From contig JAGFXS010000078.1 of the NCBI GenBank assembly GCA_017861415.1, positions 1-6,049 on the forward strand: a stretch of DNA of 6,049 bases. The letters run 5' to 3'. The stretch's first letter is position 1; each line of letters begins with the position of its first letter. Made by a program: the position numbers and the translations under genes. The notes beneath the pieces were generated by a model. That model ran no database searches. It saw nothing but the letters and a program-made list of their open reading frames with translations, and was not told where the DNA came from. Positions 5,783 to 6,049 of the stretch are shown in pieces. This DNA comes from Bacillota bacterium. GTDB lineage: Bacteria > Bacillota > Clostridia > Oscillospirales > Oscillospiraceae.

Positions 5783-6049
5783 TCAGGAGCGGAAAACCGC
5801 TCCGGCCGCCCGGTAAGTCATGTAGCAGTCCAGCTTGGCCACCACCTCAAAGGGGGAGTGCATAGACAGGGTAGGCACCCCAGCGTCCAGTGTGTCGATA
5901 TTCCGGTCCGCCATATAGGCAGCCACCGTTCCACCGCCGCCCTGATCCGTCTTCCCCAGCTCCGCCGTCTGCCAACGGATATTCGCATCGTTCAGAAGCT
6001 TCCGGAGAAAGCCCACTACCTCGGCAGAGGCGTCCGATGCCCCGGATTT
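5783..6049 (-). CDS. M18-family aminopeptidase, C-terminal part only
   Basis: The frame is open from the right window edge to a TGA at 5783-5785, giving the last 88 residues. The start lies outside the window. M18 enzymes are cytosolic, zinc-dependent aminopeptidases that form large oligomers and trim N-terminal residues, often acidic ones, from peptides. The fragment shows KSGASDASAE at the edge, WQTAELGKTDQGGGGTVA in the middle, and LSMHSPFEVVAKLD near the end. These are hallmark stretches of the M18 C-terminal catalytic lobe, and the histidine of SMHSPFEV is the expected metal ligand. An internal GTG at 6014-6016 is not a real start because the family similarity continues upstream of it. 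The gene lies upstream of uppP in the same direction but is separated by a hairpin and a promoter, so it is probably its own unit. Substrate specificity cannot be judged from this part. Confidence 0.93.
   Translation of the reverse strand, partial: KSGASDASAEVVGFLRKLLNDANIRWQTAELGKTDQGGGGTVAAYMADRNIDTLDAGVPTLSMHSPFEVVAKLDCYMTYRAAGAVFRS

Noticed and set aside
5783..6016. Complete small gene starting at GTG 6014-6016
   Set aside because: The frame continues open to the window edge with M18-specific sequence (KSGASDASAE), so this is an internal valine codon of a longer gene.
1..6049. Defence system, prophage, insertion sequence, CRISPR array or tRNA gene
   Set aside because: No transposase, integrase, nuclease or toxin-antitoxin frame, no regularly spaced repeats and no cloverleaf-like sequence were seen; all long frames are accounted for by four ordinary genes.

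Overview
The window looks like a chromosomal segment of a Gram-positive, probably anaerobic, Clostridia-type Firmicute (Oscillospiraceae-like is my best guess). This rests on the strong AGGAGG ribosome binding sites, the moderate GC content, the SpoIIIE/FtsK-type translocase and the PAS/GAF/GGDEF signalling protein. Taxonomy is inferred from gene style only. All four confidently called genes lie on the minus strand, so transcription runs from right to left.

From right to left: (1) 5783-6049 is the C-terminal end of an M18-family metallo-aminopeptidase, entering from beyond the window edge and followed by a strong hairpin at 5708-5744. (2) A good sigma-A-type promoter (extended -10, 17-bp spacer) at 5655-5683 drives uppP (4751-5578, undecaprenyl-diphosphate phosphatase). 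(3) 35 bases further on lies ftsK/spoIIIE (2142-4715), a membrane-anchored DNA translocase. uppP and ftsK very likely form a two-gene operon ending at a clear rho-independent terminator at 2087-2123. (4) A single-gene unit, 150-1871, encodes a soluble PAS-GAF-PAS-GGDEF diguanylate cyclase. It ends at an almost perfectly symmetric terminator hairpin at 87-142. The leftmost 86 bases hold no gene that I can identify, but may carry the tail of a convergent plus-strand gene.

Functionally, the middle operon joins recycling of the lipid carrier for cell-wall synthesis (UppP) with chromosome translocation through the septum (FtsK). The cyclase is transcribed separately and would make c-di-GMP in response to unknown cytoplasmic signals sensed by its PAS and GAF domains. 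Its upstream region holds a cluster of GGTAAA repeats and one Spo0A-box-like sequence.

I see no mobile element, CRISPR array, tRNA, rRNA, riboswitch or novel multi-gene system. This is mostly ordinary housekeeping sequence. The points worth a second look are the cyclase's four-cysteine PAS insert, its lack of an inhibitory I-site, its repeat-rich upstream region, and the acidic tail on FtsK.
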